A stretch of 64,000 nucleotides of DNA from contig VSDK01021695.1 in NCBI GenBank assembly GCA_009767595.1, forward strand, positions 1-64,000. Direction: 5' to 3'. The stretch comes from Symbiodinium kawagutii (Eukaryota > Sar > Dinophyceae > Suessiales > Symbiodiniaceae). Positions 50,601 to 63,200 of the stretch are shown here, piece after piece. Position 1 is the stretch's first letter; each line of letters opens with the position of its first letter. The notes beneath the pieces were generated by a model. That model saw only the letters and a program-made list of their open reading frames with translations. It had not been told where the DNA came from and searched no databases. The position numbers were made by a program, and so were the translations under genes.

Positions 50601-53600
50601 CCACATGCAAAATCTGAGTATGTATGGCGCTCGAGTGCCACTGGGTAAGGCGTCCGTTTCCCCTTGGAACATCTGCACTTGCCATCGATGCGCTGCCCAA
50701 TGTATGGCTTGCGGCAGAAAAATGTTTCAGCAAAGGTGACCTTTTAGGCCCCTGCCCAACCTGCTTGGTATTCCACAGGCTTGGTACAGGGTTTATCCAC
50801 GATGGTATCATGGTCATCCCCCAAATGGCCAATGAAAGGTCATTCGATGCACCTGTGTTGGTGATGTGCACGTTGCATTTGATTCGGTTGCATCCCCATT
50901 CGGATGATGTCCATGTTCATGTTTCAACATGTTGCGACTATTTGCCTTGGATCGGCACGGTTGATCAGTTTCGCGTCCTTTCGTTTCGTTCAACCCTTCG
51001 GGTTTTGGTTGACTGGAGCATGATCACTAACATCAACAATCCATGAGTCGTTTTTCGGTGTGTAAGTCATCTAGCTATACAGCCATATCATGCTCTTAAT
51101 GGTTGACCAATCAGTGATGGAAGCAGCAAAAGTACCTGTTTACATCTCCCTATGCTTCCATTTACCAGGCCAATCATAGGTAACCCACCCCAGTCACAAC
51201 AATGTTTGGAACCAGAACTAGTTACTATTTCATAGTGAAGCATATAGGGTTTGTTTACCAGACATGACTTCAATGATGATATCACCGGTGAAACCACCGG
51301 GGTGAAACCCCAACGATGATTCACCGGCTGGTTCGGGTGGTTGGTCACGTCGTGGCACGGCTGGCACCTGAGAAGAAGCTCCCTCGCTGCCAGAAGAGCA
51401 AAGTGAAGTTCCAGCCGCGTGGAGAGGTGCCCCGAGTTGGTCGCGGCTGGCGGTGCCGCTGGGTAGGTTGAAACCATGGCAGTGGACAGGGGTGGTTCGT
51501 TGGGTTAGTAGTGGTTAGTAGTGGTCAGGTTAGGTTAGGTTAGGTTAGGTTATGTTAGTGATGGTTAGTAGTGGCTAGGTTAGGTTAGGTGATAATGAGG
51601 TTAGGTTCACGGTTGACAGAGGTGACCTGATTAATGATATAGCAATGGTTGATGCTTGGGTGGAAGTTTGGCAATGGCTTGGTTAAGAAAGGTGACATTG
51701 AAAAAAAGCAATGGTAGCTTTATGCCATGCTTCATGATGTTTAGGTTTGGTTAGTAATGGTTAAGTTACTGGATGCTGGTTGGGAGTGAGCGATTTGGAG
51801 TCAGGGGTGACCACATACTCCCTTAAAGGGGGAGTGATTTGGAGCCACGTACCAGATTTGTTCCAACCAAAATTAACTATGACCATGATTAGGTTCACAA
51901 TGATTAATTCAACTGTGGTTGGGTATTGACGTTTTGCCCTAACAAAGATACATGATAAACACCATTTTAGAAAGGTTACCTGAGACATTTTGTTGACAAT
52001 GGTTGCCCTAACACATATCAGGTTTCCATGGGCATATCGAAGTTATCCATGGTTAGGTTAATACCACATTTAGAATGTTTGGCGTGTCATAGTTTTCTGT
52101 TGATGGTTGGGAACTTCGGAACTAGCCTGATTCGTGGTTGACCCATTCGGGTTTGTTTGTCATGAATGGGAAGGAACATGATGAATTCAAAAGTAACCTA
52201 TGATTCCTGATTAATCATGATGATTCTGATTATAATTAAGTATGTACATGATTGATTATGAAATACTTAATCTGTGGTCAAGACCCCTCAATATTGAGGA
52301 TCACGGACGATGATTCCAAAGCAGGTCGCCAACGCAAGACACAGGTGGTCGGGAAATGTTGGGATATGTGAAACAAATGTATGAGAAGGCGATCACACAA
52401 ACAAATTGCAGCATCCAAATTGACAACTTATGGTGGTGCTTGTGGGTTGCCAATATTGATGCTGCCGGCATTGGCACGGTGGTGATCGGTGCATCATCGG
52501 TTTGTACGACCCAGGGTGGGCTAAGGCATAGACTCCGGTGATCGCTGGCTACCACCAGATTTTATACAGAAGCACGGTACCCCTTCCAGTTGGAAGAGCA
52601 GCGTCGCGGAAACGCGATCCTTTCGCCCAGTGCTATGAGTGTTTCGGACCTGGAGGCTTACTACATGGCTCCGAGGATCGCCTCGGAGCATTGGACTTCT
52701 TCCCGGCGCCGTGCGCCCGTCCTGCACATGGCCGTCCGTGCAACCATTCACAATGCTGCCATGGTTGCTGGTGCTCGTGCTGCCATGGTTGCTCTGTGCA
52801 TCCTGTGGAAGGCGGCCGACAAAGAGGAGAGCCTGTGGCCGCCCGCCTTGCTCCCAAGGCTCTGGTGTTGGGCTCTGAGGTCGAAGGCCTCGGTGCGAGC
52901 GGTGCTGGCAGTGCTGCTGGTACCAGGCCGGCTGAACGTCCTGGCTCGGCCTGCACGGCCGTCGAGACAAAAAGTGACGGATGCAATTGCCAGGACTGAT
53001 CCTGTGGAGTGCTTATTGGGTTCTGCATTTTGTGTTTTTATGTCCTATCCAAGCCATCAGTCTTCACTATCGGGTTGCGGTACCGTCCGCAACCTTGTTT
53101 GGGTCAGTGGCATCGTCCAGTGACCTTCAATGATGAGTCCGGTACTGTCCGGGCTCTTGCTGTCTTCCCTCGGTCCTCGTTCTTCAGTCCCTTTGTTCTG
53201 TGTCCGGCTTTCTCTGTCTCTCCTGCTTTCTTTCTTTATGTTCCTCCTGTTCCTTCCTTTTCCCCTTTTTTCCTTGCTTTTCCGGTTGTCTCGTTCCACC
53301 CCCTGCACTTCTTTCTGTCACCTGCTTTGTCATCCCAACACTGAAGCTGAACAATTTTGGGTGTCCGGCTAGGATGGTATTGGAAGCTGTGCTTTGTGCG
53401 GCTGTGGCGGCCGTTACCGTCGGAGAACGTAAGCTAAAAACAACTTTACCTTCACTTCTCCTGGGGCTATACGCACTACCTGCCTACTTCAGCCCCCACA
53501 GAACTGTGAAGGATCACCAGGTTGGGTACTGGAAACATTGCCGCAACAGCGCCGAGAAAATCAGCTGAACCACCTCATCAGCTGAATGACCTGCCCCAAG

Positions 53601-56600
53601 GCGATATCCCAGGGATCCCAGCAGTTTCTGGGGCCGCCAGGGATTTCATGCTGGTGGCATGAAGGTGGTGTCCCTGGACCTGGAACATGTGACTGGGATG
53701 CGTTTAGAGCTGCGAGCTGCATCAACCCATGGGCGGATCATGGACGGTGCTGGTTCATGCGTTGTGGTGGTTAATGAGTCAATCACTGTTGTCATCGGGA
53801 GGCTTCCGAGTGACACGCAAGCAGATCAGTGACATGACTAATGACCAAAACAGAAGCAGTTGTTGCGAATCGCAGCCTGAGCGGCGTTCCGGTTGGCATC
53901 CAGTTAGGCCCCGTGCATCATTGTTCACCATGGAAATCTGTGACAACATCTGTGACCATCATGAACTTTGAGCATCACCCGCGTTGATGCATGTTTGGCA
54001 TTGATGACCATGATGATTGAACCGTTAGACAGTTTTGTTTAATGTTTTGTTTTGTTGCTATGATAAGCATGCAGCATGATGACAATGGTTTCACCACCAT
54101 TTGTTTAGCCATCACTGACCGTGATTCACCATCACAAATTCAATATTCCCAGCAGCCATAAAAACCTTCGACCAGCTTATTGACCCCATGATGAAAAAGA
54201 GTGTCAATCATTGCATGGTGGTTGGGGTTGGCCGTCGAAAACCATTTATTATTGGCTAACCATTCTTATCTATGATTACACAATTGTGGTTATATATATC
54301 TTACTATCCCTTAACGTCACTTGTGATTAAGTTGCCATCTTGATTGTTCGCTTTTGTTTTTGTTCAAATCTTATGAATGTGAATATCCTATTGGAGCACC
54401 ATCAGAGTAATAGATATGAATGGATATCCGCTATTCAGATCCTATATGTTCATGTTAATCAATTACCATCCTATTGATGGATTATTGGATATATTGAATG
54501 GTAACATTAGTACAAATAAATTGAATGATAATTTCTGTTATCCAATCGTAAATACATTTACCAATTTCAACCAATTATCGATTTGTTTAAATAATATCAT
54601 CATTGCTATCCCCCTTTCATCCAAGCATCCGCGGCACGGCGGTGCACTGGAAACCGAGGTTCTTCTGGAGACTTTGCGAGGGCATACAGCCTTGACGCAG
54701 GCGGGATGATGCAGGCTACTTGTAAGGGTTGATGATGGCTGTTCATAGTGGTTAAGTAGTGCGAGTGGTTAAGTAATGTGAGTGGTTAAGTAGTTTGAGT
54801 GACTAACTAGTTAGTTCATAGTGGTTACCCTCCGGTAAACCCAGATGGCAGTGCAACATCACCATATTTCATAAGGAAACCACGAATATACATGATGGAT
54901 TCTCCATTACCATGCTAGTTCACCAGAGGGTATCGAATGGTGGTTATTGAGAATGCCGGCGATGATTGCTGAATGGCAGATCACATTGACCATGGTCCAT
55001 GGTAAACATGAGATACCTAGCAATGTGTGCGTTATATGGAATAACAGCCAATAACCACACAATCGATAAATAGCCATAAACAACTGATGAATAAAATCCA
55101 ATGACCATAAACTCATAACCATACACCATATAGATAATGGTTGGTCATGACTGTGTAAGGTGTCCTTGAGTACCTGGATCAATAGCTGGAATTGCAGGAT
55201 AAGAATTTGCGCTTTTAGCTCTGGTTACTAAGCATAGGCAATGACCGTCCAACTGGCTGGGACAACACTGACAGATCTCGATATACTGAATATACTTGTG
55301 GGAGATGACTCAGTATGGCTTGGCCATGGTTTCGTTGGGTGTTCCCTTGATTCAATGATGGTTCACTGCGTATCGTAGGGAAATTAAGAGAGCCAGCTAC
55401 AATCTATCACGAGAAATGAATGTCAGTAGCTAGTAGTTTATACTGTTGAACATTTGTCGCGCAAAAAACTTGGTACCAATGTTTGATTGTTTCTGGTCAC
55501 AGGCAACAATCGTTATTCACAAGAGAAATGCTTGTTGAGCCCTGCAACACCACGGTGATGCTGCTTATCCATAACCTACACCCAAGCGTTATCAATGTCC
55601 AAGAACGATCAGTAAGTTCTTAGCCAGCTTGTGGACCGGCTACACCACTTTTAAGTCCGGTAGCAATTGATCCATGGACGAAAATATGCGGTGGGCTGAG
55701 AGTTGGTCAACAATCTATAATTAAACACAATTTAGAAACAATCTATAAACATAGTCCTGTAAACAATCAACAATCTATAAACATAATTTATATAAACAAT
55801 CTACCAGTTGAAGTATCAACTTTCAAGTTTTGTGCTTTACAGGAACTAGATCTCCAGTCTAAAAATCGGCGCCGGCGCGCCAGGGCGATTGGCTGCCCAT
55901 TCGCCACCAAGGGCAGACCTATGAACTCATGGTGGCGTGGCCGACGCTGAAGTAGGGCAGTAGTGGTTGCGCATTGGATGGACCAAAACCAGCCAGCAAC
56001 ACTGGCTGGTGGTTTTAAGCATTCTTTTTTATTTTCCCTATAGTAGCTATTAACAAATGGTTGGTTGACTAATATGTTTTTCATATGGGTTGAAACGACC
56101 AACCCGTTATTCAAAATGGTTTGATCCTGTGGAAAAGTATTATCCAAAATAAGCTAATGAAGATTGAAAACAATCAACTATGACATTATTCAACATGAGA
56201 ATCCAAAATCAATCATAGTCAACCATAGTCAACATGGCTAATGGTTTGTGATTAACAATGATGGCATTTCATACCACATGTGTTGATCCAAATGAATCAT
56301 TGTTTGCCAACATTCACCGTTGTTGCGGCACACATTGAGCAGCTTGGCTTTGATTATCCCGTTGGATCCCTGATTCCTTGGCCGTTCTCTTGGCAGATTC
56401 GAAGCGTACCTGTTTCACATTCGTACATTCAAGAATCATGTACATAGCTTTACGGAAACCTACATAACTAATCATAACTATATAAATAATCATGATATAC
56501 GCTTATCTCAATATTTACATTACAACAAAATATTTTCGCCTTCAAAACCTTCAAAATAGTGATATTAGATATGTACATTGTGTATGAAGGTTGAACCCGC

Positions 56601-56704
56601 ATCATGCATCATGTATGGTTGCATCAAAGATGGAGACTTCTGAGGTCAGAGAGCTTGAACCCGAGACCGAGCTCTCCCTGATCGACACCGACTTGACGGT
56701 GGAG
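47570..56704 (+). CDS. UFD1-like gene, six phase-matched exons (span)
   Basis: UFD1 family: with Npl4 it recruits ubiquitinated substrates to the Cdc48/p97 ATPase. The six exons are 47570-47630, 48592-48644, 51373-51426, 54626-54700, 55884-55931 and 56645-56704. They join in phase to about 117 residues and follow plant and human UFD1 almost without gaps: VAEFTAEVG, PLQEGTVGV, LPRCQKSKVKFQP, VLLETLRGHTALTQGD, YELMVRELEPETELSLIDTD. In human these read VLEFVADEG, LLEEGGLVQV, KFQP, VLENALRNFACLTTGD and YELRVMETKP...IIECDMNVDF. Donors are GC, GT, GT, GC, GT, GT. N-terminal exons may be at 32401-32539 and 46062-46111. The C-terminal Npl4/p97-binding part was not found. Confidence 0.75.
48592..48644 (+). 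CDS. UFD1-like exon
   Basis: Encodes METTIPLQEGTVGVPPR. The acceptor is GCGTCAG|CC. The donor chosen is GT (CGA|GTAGCC), because it restores LP at the expected distance. The frame stays open to a second GT donor at 48674. Confidence 0.6.
48645..51372. other. Intron of the UFD1-like gene
   Basis: Holds the G-rich repeat with an N gap (49000-49255), an ORF at 49740-49970 (HFGGDAVHTSQAFLEK...) and a coding-like segment 50300-50377 in two frames. An ORF at 50624-51046 is also present. None fits UFD1 in phase and I assign no function. Confidence 0.5.
48990..49255. repeat. G-rich direct repeat with assembly gap
   Basis: A phrase of about 110 bp (GCTTCAGGATGTTGCTGCTAC, then runs of four to seven G, then CATGTTAACGTTCGCTTGCAC) occurs at 48990 and 49150, separated by 20 N (49099-49118). 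The G runs could form quadruplexes. Confidence 0.85.
51373..51426 (+). CDS. UFD1-like exon
   Basis: Encodes KKLPRCQKSKVKFQPRGE, matching the LPKGT..K(F/L)QP turn. The acceptor is CCTGAG|AAG and the donor is GT (GAG|GTGCCC). Coding-like sequence continues in frame to another GT at 51463. Confidence 0.65.
51427..54625. other. Intron of the UFD1-like gene
   Basis: Contains a short TTAGG pentamer run (51527-51553). A 400-bp GC-rich patch (52560-52999), open in several frames, is followed by a C/T-rich tract (53120-53340). This may be a decayed element, but no domain is recognisable. The rest is repeat-word DNA. Confidence 0.45.
54626..54700 (+). CDS. UFD1-like exon
   Basis: Encodes HPRHGGALETEVLLETLRGH then TALTQ, 25 codons. 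It matches NPKAVLENALRNFACLTT. The acceptor is CCAAG|CAT and the donor is GC (GCAG|GCGGGA). Confidence 0.8.
54701..55883. other. Intron of the UFD1-like gene
   Basis: GTGGTTAAGTA repeats at the start, a family-3 palindrome (54823-54935), then AT-rich DNA. No coding-like segment was found. Confidence 0.6.
55884..55931 (+). CDS. UFD1-like exon
   Basis: Encodes GDWLPIRHQGQTYELM, 16 codons; the family pattern is GD.I.I...(D/E).YEL.V. The acceptor is GCGCCAG|GGC and the donor is GT (ATG|GTGGCG). Confidence 0.85.
56645..56704 (+). CDS. UFD1-like exon
   Basis: Encodes VRELEPETELSLIDTDLTVE; family pattern V.E.KP..A.SIIDTD.EVDF. The acceptor is TCTGAG|GTC and the donor is GT (GAG|GTACGC). Confidence 0.85.
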
Positions 56705-57944
56705 GTACGCGCAACGCGGGCGAACTCTGGTACTGAAGGGCAGGGACCATGATGGCTTTCAGCCATCCTCTTAGCTTTTGAGCGTTTTTTTGGGGGGTAA
56801 AATACTCAAAAACACAATTAACGATTTGATGACTATTGCGACTTATGACTGAATGTTAGTATTTATCAGTATTCTTTTGAGCATTTTTAGCATTTTAGGG
56901 TACAGTGGTAATCCCCACTGAACCACTAAAAGTTAGACTTTTAGCAGGAGATCAGACATCCACTCAGGATGGGTTTCAGTTTTGTTTAGAGATTCTCAAT
57001 GTACAAGAATGGAATCCAAACCACGTTACAGTTACGGTGTTGAATCGTTAATATTTCCCCACTATTTATTGGAACAGGAAACCATGACAAACGTATACTC
57101 CTTATGGACAGCCATGAAAGGCCATAGTTGAGATTCGTTATTGATGACCGTAGGACGAGCCCTCGGACCAGTGCGGTGAGTTTGGGCGAAACCGCCATAA
57201 TATACTTTGCTACGGCTTTGCTACAGCACAATCATGGTACCAATAGTCATGGTACCAGTACAAATATGGTACGGTACTACTCATCATGGTACTAAGATGG
57301 CTGTGGGTCAAAACCCTGTACCCCTGGTTCCCCTATCATTAACCATTGTTTTCCTTATTATTGGTTGGTCATTATCCGCCATTGTTGGTTGGTCAATATT
57401 GACCCATAGCCAGATCAGTTGTTTTTTCTAATCATGGTACTGTTGTTGTTCCCACGAGGTGGGACGTCCCAGTTGGAATTTCGCTTCCGCCGATCCCTGG
57501 CATCCTCAAGGCATGACCATTTGATTCATCACCGTGATCCGCTGCTGAACTTGGCTCAAGATGATTTTCGGGTGCTCATGGCATCACCGATTTGCACAAG
57601 CAATGTCGAGGAACATGAGGATCAAGCGTGGTTTAACCCGATTACATGATATTCTGTATTTACTGCAGATATAGTTAAAGAATACTTCCATGTCATAAAT
57701 GTACCTATCCAACATTACCGAATCACATTTAAGACAAATATGTTTACAGTACATATCATACACATAATATGTTTATCACCAACATCAGCACATTGAAACC
57801 TCTCATTTGGGAGTTTCACCACAGGCTTCAACAATTGAATTGGCATATGAGTAAAACCGCCACTTGACCACGCATATGTGATAGCTTGAAAGCCCACAGG
57901 TACCAGTCATTGATCCACCCTACCAGCAAAAGTCATAGCACTGG

Positions 57945-58135
57945 TCGCAGGGGGCAGCCTCCCCCTCCGTTAAGCCAAGGGCACCGCGCGTCCGGGCGCT
58001 CGGCGCCCCATGAGATGTTGCAGCGCGGAACAACTGAAGCGCTTGAGCGAGTCCTCCGCCCTGGCTGCTGTGCGCGCTTCTGTGATCACCTTGTTGCTGG
58101 GCTTGAGAAGCGGTCGGTTGATGGTCAAGTGAAGG
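57945..58135 (+). CDS. Putative exon, unassigned
   Basis: GC-rich open segment encoding SAPHEMLQRGTTEALERV then LRPGCCARFCDHLVAGLEK, ending at a canonical donor AGG|GTATGT. No family recognised. It could belong to the downstream channel gene or to the UFD1-like gene. Confidence 0.35.
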
Positions 58136-59679
58136 GTATGTTCATGGTTATGTTGATTGGCTGGGTTGATTGGTTGGATTGATTGGTGGTTGGTTGATTG
58201 GTGGTTAGTGGATTGGGTATGTTAATGTTGATTGGTTGTGTGGATTGGTTGTGCTGATTGGGTATGTTCATAGTATTTCATAGTTATTGGTTATATATTG
58301 ATGATTTGATGGGTGATGATGAATGATGGGTGATGATGATTCATGGTTGAGAATGCATACGTAATAGTAGTTCATGGTTCCAGTACTGTAATAATGATGG
58401 CAACCAATTGGTTGCTGATGGTTGTTGAATGGTTCGAAAGGGTTGATCATGGGGTTGAGAATGGTTGACGGTGGTTATTTATGGTTATTTGATATGCTGG
58501 TTCATCATAGCAAATGATGGTCAATGATGGTCCATGATGCTTCCGGTAAACGATTTATGATGATTAGTATTGAATGGTCGAGTAGCAGTTGAAGCACATG
58601 CTCACATGCTGGATTAACACATGAGTTGTTTCTTTGGCAAGAAATTGAGGGGCATGTGTTTGGCACCTGTACACAGGTTACTGATGATTTGTACGTGAAT
58701 AAGCTGCATTCGATGTTTGAAAGCGATACGTCATCGGTGCTTGATCCCCGGGTCCGTATTGGTGTTCGTTGTGAGTGCTGCTTTTCTTGGACCTTCCAAT
58801 CCATCGAAAAGGATGGAACCCACCATCCCTCCCATTTTTCTGAACTCCCGAAATTGTGGAGGGTACACCTTTCGCGAACAATCCCCTAGTTTTTTTGTAC
58901 CAATTGGTTCCCCATCAACAGTTTCAAGCCGCCTATGGTGGTTCATTGCGCCCAAAAGTTGTTGTCAGGAGATCTCGGGAAAATGCCCCCCTGTGGCCTG
59001 CTACCTTTAAGATCCTCGATGTTGCTTGTATGACGTTGGTAGTGAAATGCACAGTGGGTTCAAAGCATCGTCAACTGCCTCAACTGCCATCATACAATCT
59101 ATTCTTGGATTGTTTTCTCGAATTGATGGTGATGTAAATGCCAACGCAACGAACGCTTATCAGCCATCAAGTCATCAAACATTAAGCATGACAAGCCAAT
59201 CATCGTGGTGCCTGGAGCAAGGCTGTTGTACAACCTCTTTGCTGCGGTCTTCTTCACCAATGTGGAAGGTTGGACCACATTTGAGGCGACGGTGCTGCTT
59301 GCCCACCAAACGGCTGTGGCGAATCATCTCGAGAAAACCTGACATGTCGTACCACCTGGTTTCCAACCAACTGAAACAGTATGTTAGGCAGCCATATGGT
59401 GAACATTTCTCAACGTATACCATTTGTGTACTGTTTTTATACCATTTTTTGTAGCATTCGTGTACCGCTAGTATAGCAGTAGTATAGCATTCCTATAGCA
59501 CTCGTATAGCATTAGTATATATAGTATATAGCATTGTTATATCACTCCGATACCATTAGGATGCCAGATGGTTGATGTGTGAATCCATGGAGGTTTCTAA
59601 AGTCATAGGGGTATCCCGAAATCATCCTTTAGGCATCTATAGTAATAAACCATCTATTTTTGTCGGTTCCCTATGACTT

Positions 59680-60085
59680 GAGAATCCCCATATACCATCA
59701 ATCAGTAGAATAGATGGTTTATTGAAATCACAATTTACCATGAATCATAGATAATTTATCAGCAGAATATGTTGAGAAATCCCCATATACCATCAATCAG
59801 TAGAATAGATGGTTTATTGAAATCACAATTTACATGAATCATAGATGATTTATCAGCAGAATATTTTGAGAAATCCCCATATACCATCAATCAGTAGAAT
59901 AGATGGCTTATTGAAATCACAATTTACCATGAATCATAGATAATTTATCAGCAGAATATTTTGAGAAATCCCCATATACCATCAATCAGTAGAATAGATG
60001 GCTTATTGAAATCACAATTTACCATGAATCATAGAAAAGTTATCAGCAGAATATTTTGAGAAATCCCCATATACCATCAATCCCC
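59680..60085. repeat. Tandem array, 94-95-bp unit, four copies
   Basis: Unit GAGAAATCCCCATATACCATC...ATCAGCAGAATATTTT starts near 59680, 59774, 59868, 59963 and (partial) 60058. The first unit begins inside the right end of a family-1 palindrome (59587-59694), so the array seems to have been amplified from its edge. Confidence 0.9.
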
Positions 60086-60220
60086 ATATACCAGTAGTAT
60101 GTCATCAGTAACATTGGCATACAGAAACATACCATTGGTATACCATTTGTATACCATTGGTATACCATGCTTTACGGTTACAGAAACATATCATTGGCAT
60201 AGCACCCAGCCGTCCCGTAG

Positions 60221-60272
60221 ATCGGCTCCATGGAGGCCATCTACTTCTCCATGGTCACCATGTCCACGGTGG
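60221..60272 (+). CDS. Potassium-channel pore exon
   Basis: After CCCGTAG, 52 bases encode IGSMEAIYFSMVTMSTVG (the last Gly codon split). This is the pore helix and first half of the K+ selectivity filter; the family signature is A.YFS.VT.(T/S)TVGYGD. The donor is GC (GTGG|GCCGGG). The YGD exon and the membrane segments were not found nearby, as expected with long introns. The channel subtype cannot be told. Confidence 0.75.
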
Positions 60273-63200
60273 GCCGGGAGCTTAGGTTGCGGTGGCCATG
60301 GCTGAAGTTCAAGGGGCAGCTTGGAGGGATCCAGCCATGCCACGAGCTCAACTGGTTATTAGTGGTTGATGTTGTGGTATGTCGTGGTAAAATGATGTTT
60401 TTTTTGTTGATGCGCTGGCTATAATGCTTGATGGATGTTGTGGTTGAGTATATATGGTGTTTTTTGGATATTATTTGTTGATCTGTGGTTATATTAAAAT
60501 ACTTGATGATGGCTAGGCTTCCTGTATAGAGTTGAGTGTTGATGGTTAACTCATGGCGGTTATTGATAATGCCGGTTGTCAATGGTTGAGAATGGCTATG
60601 TATGTTTAGAAAGTATCAATACGGGAAGAGCACACACTCAATGGGTTGATCGGGATTACATTGACCATTGTTAGGGTGGAAAATGAATGACATGGGCAGT
60701 ACTTTGGCACGTACTGTATTGAGGTACAATGGCTCAATGTGGACAGAAGCTCAGTGAAGCTCATGTCCACATTGGATCTTTCAAGATAATCTTTGCCATT
60801 GAATGAGAATTCATAGCTAATCTCCATGAATCTCCCATTTTCGATTTCGTTGACAGTTTTCACCATACCATTCTGGGAGATGAGTTGTGAAATGATGATT
60901 TTCAGCATACCCAGCCAGTTTCGTTCATTATTTTCACCATACCCACCCAAATTTTCACTAGTTTCACCATTTCTGGATGGTATTTTTGCCCAGGCAGTTT
61001 CGTTCACGTCTCAGCAGGCCCTGCGCCCTGAGGCTTTGGAGATCTTTCGCCTACAGCCTCCTGGGCGCAAACCAAGGGGCTTCCTGGGAAGGTGATGCCA
61101 TTGCGCAAAAGGATTTGGTTGGTGGTTTGATTCACATCTTTGGTTTGGTGGTTTGATTCACATCTTTGGTTTGGTGGTTTGTTTTGTTTTACATTTTCAC
61201 TGATTCTTTGGTTGGCTGACATTTGTGGGAGTTGAAACCACCAATCAGGGATGGTTTGTAAGTAGCAGCTATTGCTGGTCAATGATAGATGATCACTATT
61301 GATCCCTGGGTGATCTTGGACACCCATGGCTGATACTTTCTCACTGCGATTTGCCTTAATGAATCAGAATCCCTTGCGAGAAAGGCAGCATGGGTTGTCT
61401 CAACTTGACTTGGATTTGTGTCAAGAATGGCCTGATACCCTGAACAAGAATCGACCCATTCAGCAACTAGGATTCTCCGATTGAGAAACCCAAATCCCAC
61501 GATTCAGGAACCCAAATGCCTTGATTAACCTTCATTGACCATTCTCAAAACTTTTACGCATATTTGAATTCTTGCAAGCTTACTTTACTATACTTTACTA
61601 ACCGCTATGTTATGATTCCTTATCAGTACAGCTTCTCAATCATTCTTAAATCGTTTTACCCTTATTGATCATAGCTCGACCGTAAGTTCTTGTTGGCTCC
61701 GGGTTGGCTCATAGCTGTTGGATGGGCTGATGTTGGGAGGTGGAACCCCTTCTGTAGTGATCAGAAGATTTTACTGGGGCTCATAGTGAACAAGAACCAA
61801 AGTCCAGGCTCGGCTTCGGTAGATCAACTTTGGATGAGTGGAATTCACGGTTGACAAACACACACACACAGCATTTGCTGATCATGTTGAGAAGCAACGA
61901 TAAACAACACCGGTCGATGGTAACAATAGCCATCTACTATTGAATCAACAATAGCCATTGACTATTTAATGCTGCAGTAACCAGCCAACCATTGGGCTTT
62001 TCCTGGCAACACGGAAACAACAAAACCATTGCTGAATCAGCATTAAGATTGATGTTCAGCCGTTGTGGTTCGTATCCAACAGCCAAACTGGACAAGGTTT
62101 GTACAATGAATGATGGTCAATCACATGCGGATCGGTCACTGAACAATATGACAATTGTTAATAGGGTTGATCAACCAGTCTAGTTCTTAGTGGTTGCAGC
62201 TGTTTTTGGCAATTGCTTTGATGCCATTAGTTGTGCTGACGTTGCTGCTCAATTCATCGCGCATGTATATGCTACTAGTTCCACTACTTCCATCCTCAAA
62301 TGATTGCCGGTGGTGTGTGTAAAGACCAGTTCATCAGACAACAAGCAAGCTTGGTTTAACCTCCTTGGCAAAGTTGGCATAGGTACTCGTATAGGCCAAA
62401 ACTATGACATTTTCTAGTTTTGCTATGCGAAAATGTGGTGCAGTGTAGATCCCCACAACTGTGTAGGTCATTCTCCCGATCTTCCCATCCAGAATCCCTA
62501 GCGGGCGAGGGGGGGCCTGAACTATGCCCGACTCGCCGGAGCTAAGGTTTGGTATTCTCAGGCGGTCGGCGTTGCGTTTATCTTGGTCGGTTCCTCGGTG
62601 TGCACGGTTGTCGCTGATGAATCCGGGATTATTCGGGTCGTTTCGGTAGAATCACTTTGAGCACTCTATCTCTGAGGTCATCATTCTTGCTTTGGTTTCT
62701 TAGATTATTGTGATCTATCAAGGGAATATGGACCAAGAAGTCGGACCGATCATAAATAGCTTGAAAGCTGAATGCAGTAACTGCATATTTGGCTTTGTTC
62801 ATAATATTCCAGTTGGTGGTGTTGAACTTTTCTTTGGCTGCAATAATTGGAAAGTTTGATTGAATCATTAAGTAATAAGTAATATTCTTGGGGTTGCTTA
62901 CAACCACCAACCAGTTGTCTTTGTTCATATTGAGTGGTATCCCCAAGCATCCCCAAAACGATACTGTTTGAAGCCGGAAGCCAACAAGCTGAAGCCTGGC
63001 TCGACGATGGCTAGTCACCAGGCCCAGCTTGCCACTGCGCCAAGCAGGCCAAGCACATTCCCCCAGCCGCAGCGGTGATGTCGTTGATCACATGGCATGG
63101 TCGTCTCATTGGTTTCAAAAATATCCGTACAATATGCCATGTGATCAATTAATATATGCATATTGTGCAAATTATACTGGTGGATGATCATACTCAAATA

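Larger units (their letters stand above)
56705..60220. other. Repeat-rich stretch with unassigned coding-like segments
   Basis: Family-2 palindrome at about 56760-56970. A GC-rich segment at 57945-58135 (HEMLQRGTTEALERVLRPG..., donor AAGG|GTATGT) looks like an exon but is unassigned. TGATTGGTTG repeats lie at 58150-58260. ORF fragments without recognisable domains fill 58620-59450. GTATAGCAT repeats lie at 59455-59560, and the 95-bp tandem array follows. Confidence 0.45.

Noticed and set aside
51527..51553. Interstitial telomere repeat (TTAGG)n
   Set aside because: Only about five pentamers, embedded in similar GGTTAGTAGTGG words; the expected dinoflagellate telomere repeat is TTTAGGG. Treated as a microsatellite.
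59680..60085. CRISPR-like array
   Set aside because: Units are head-to-tail and near-identical over their full 95 bp, with no unique spacers, in a eukaryotic context.
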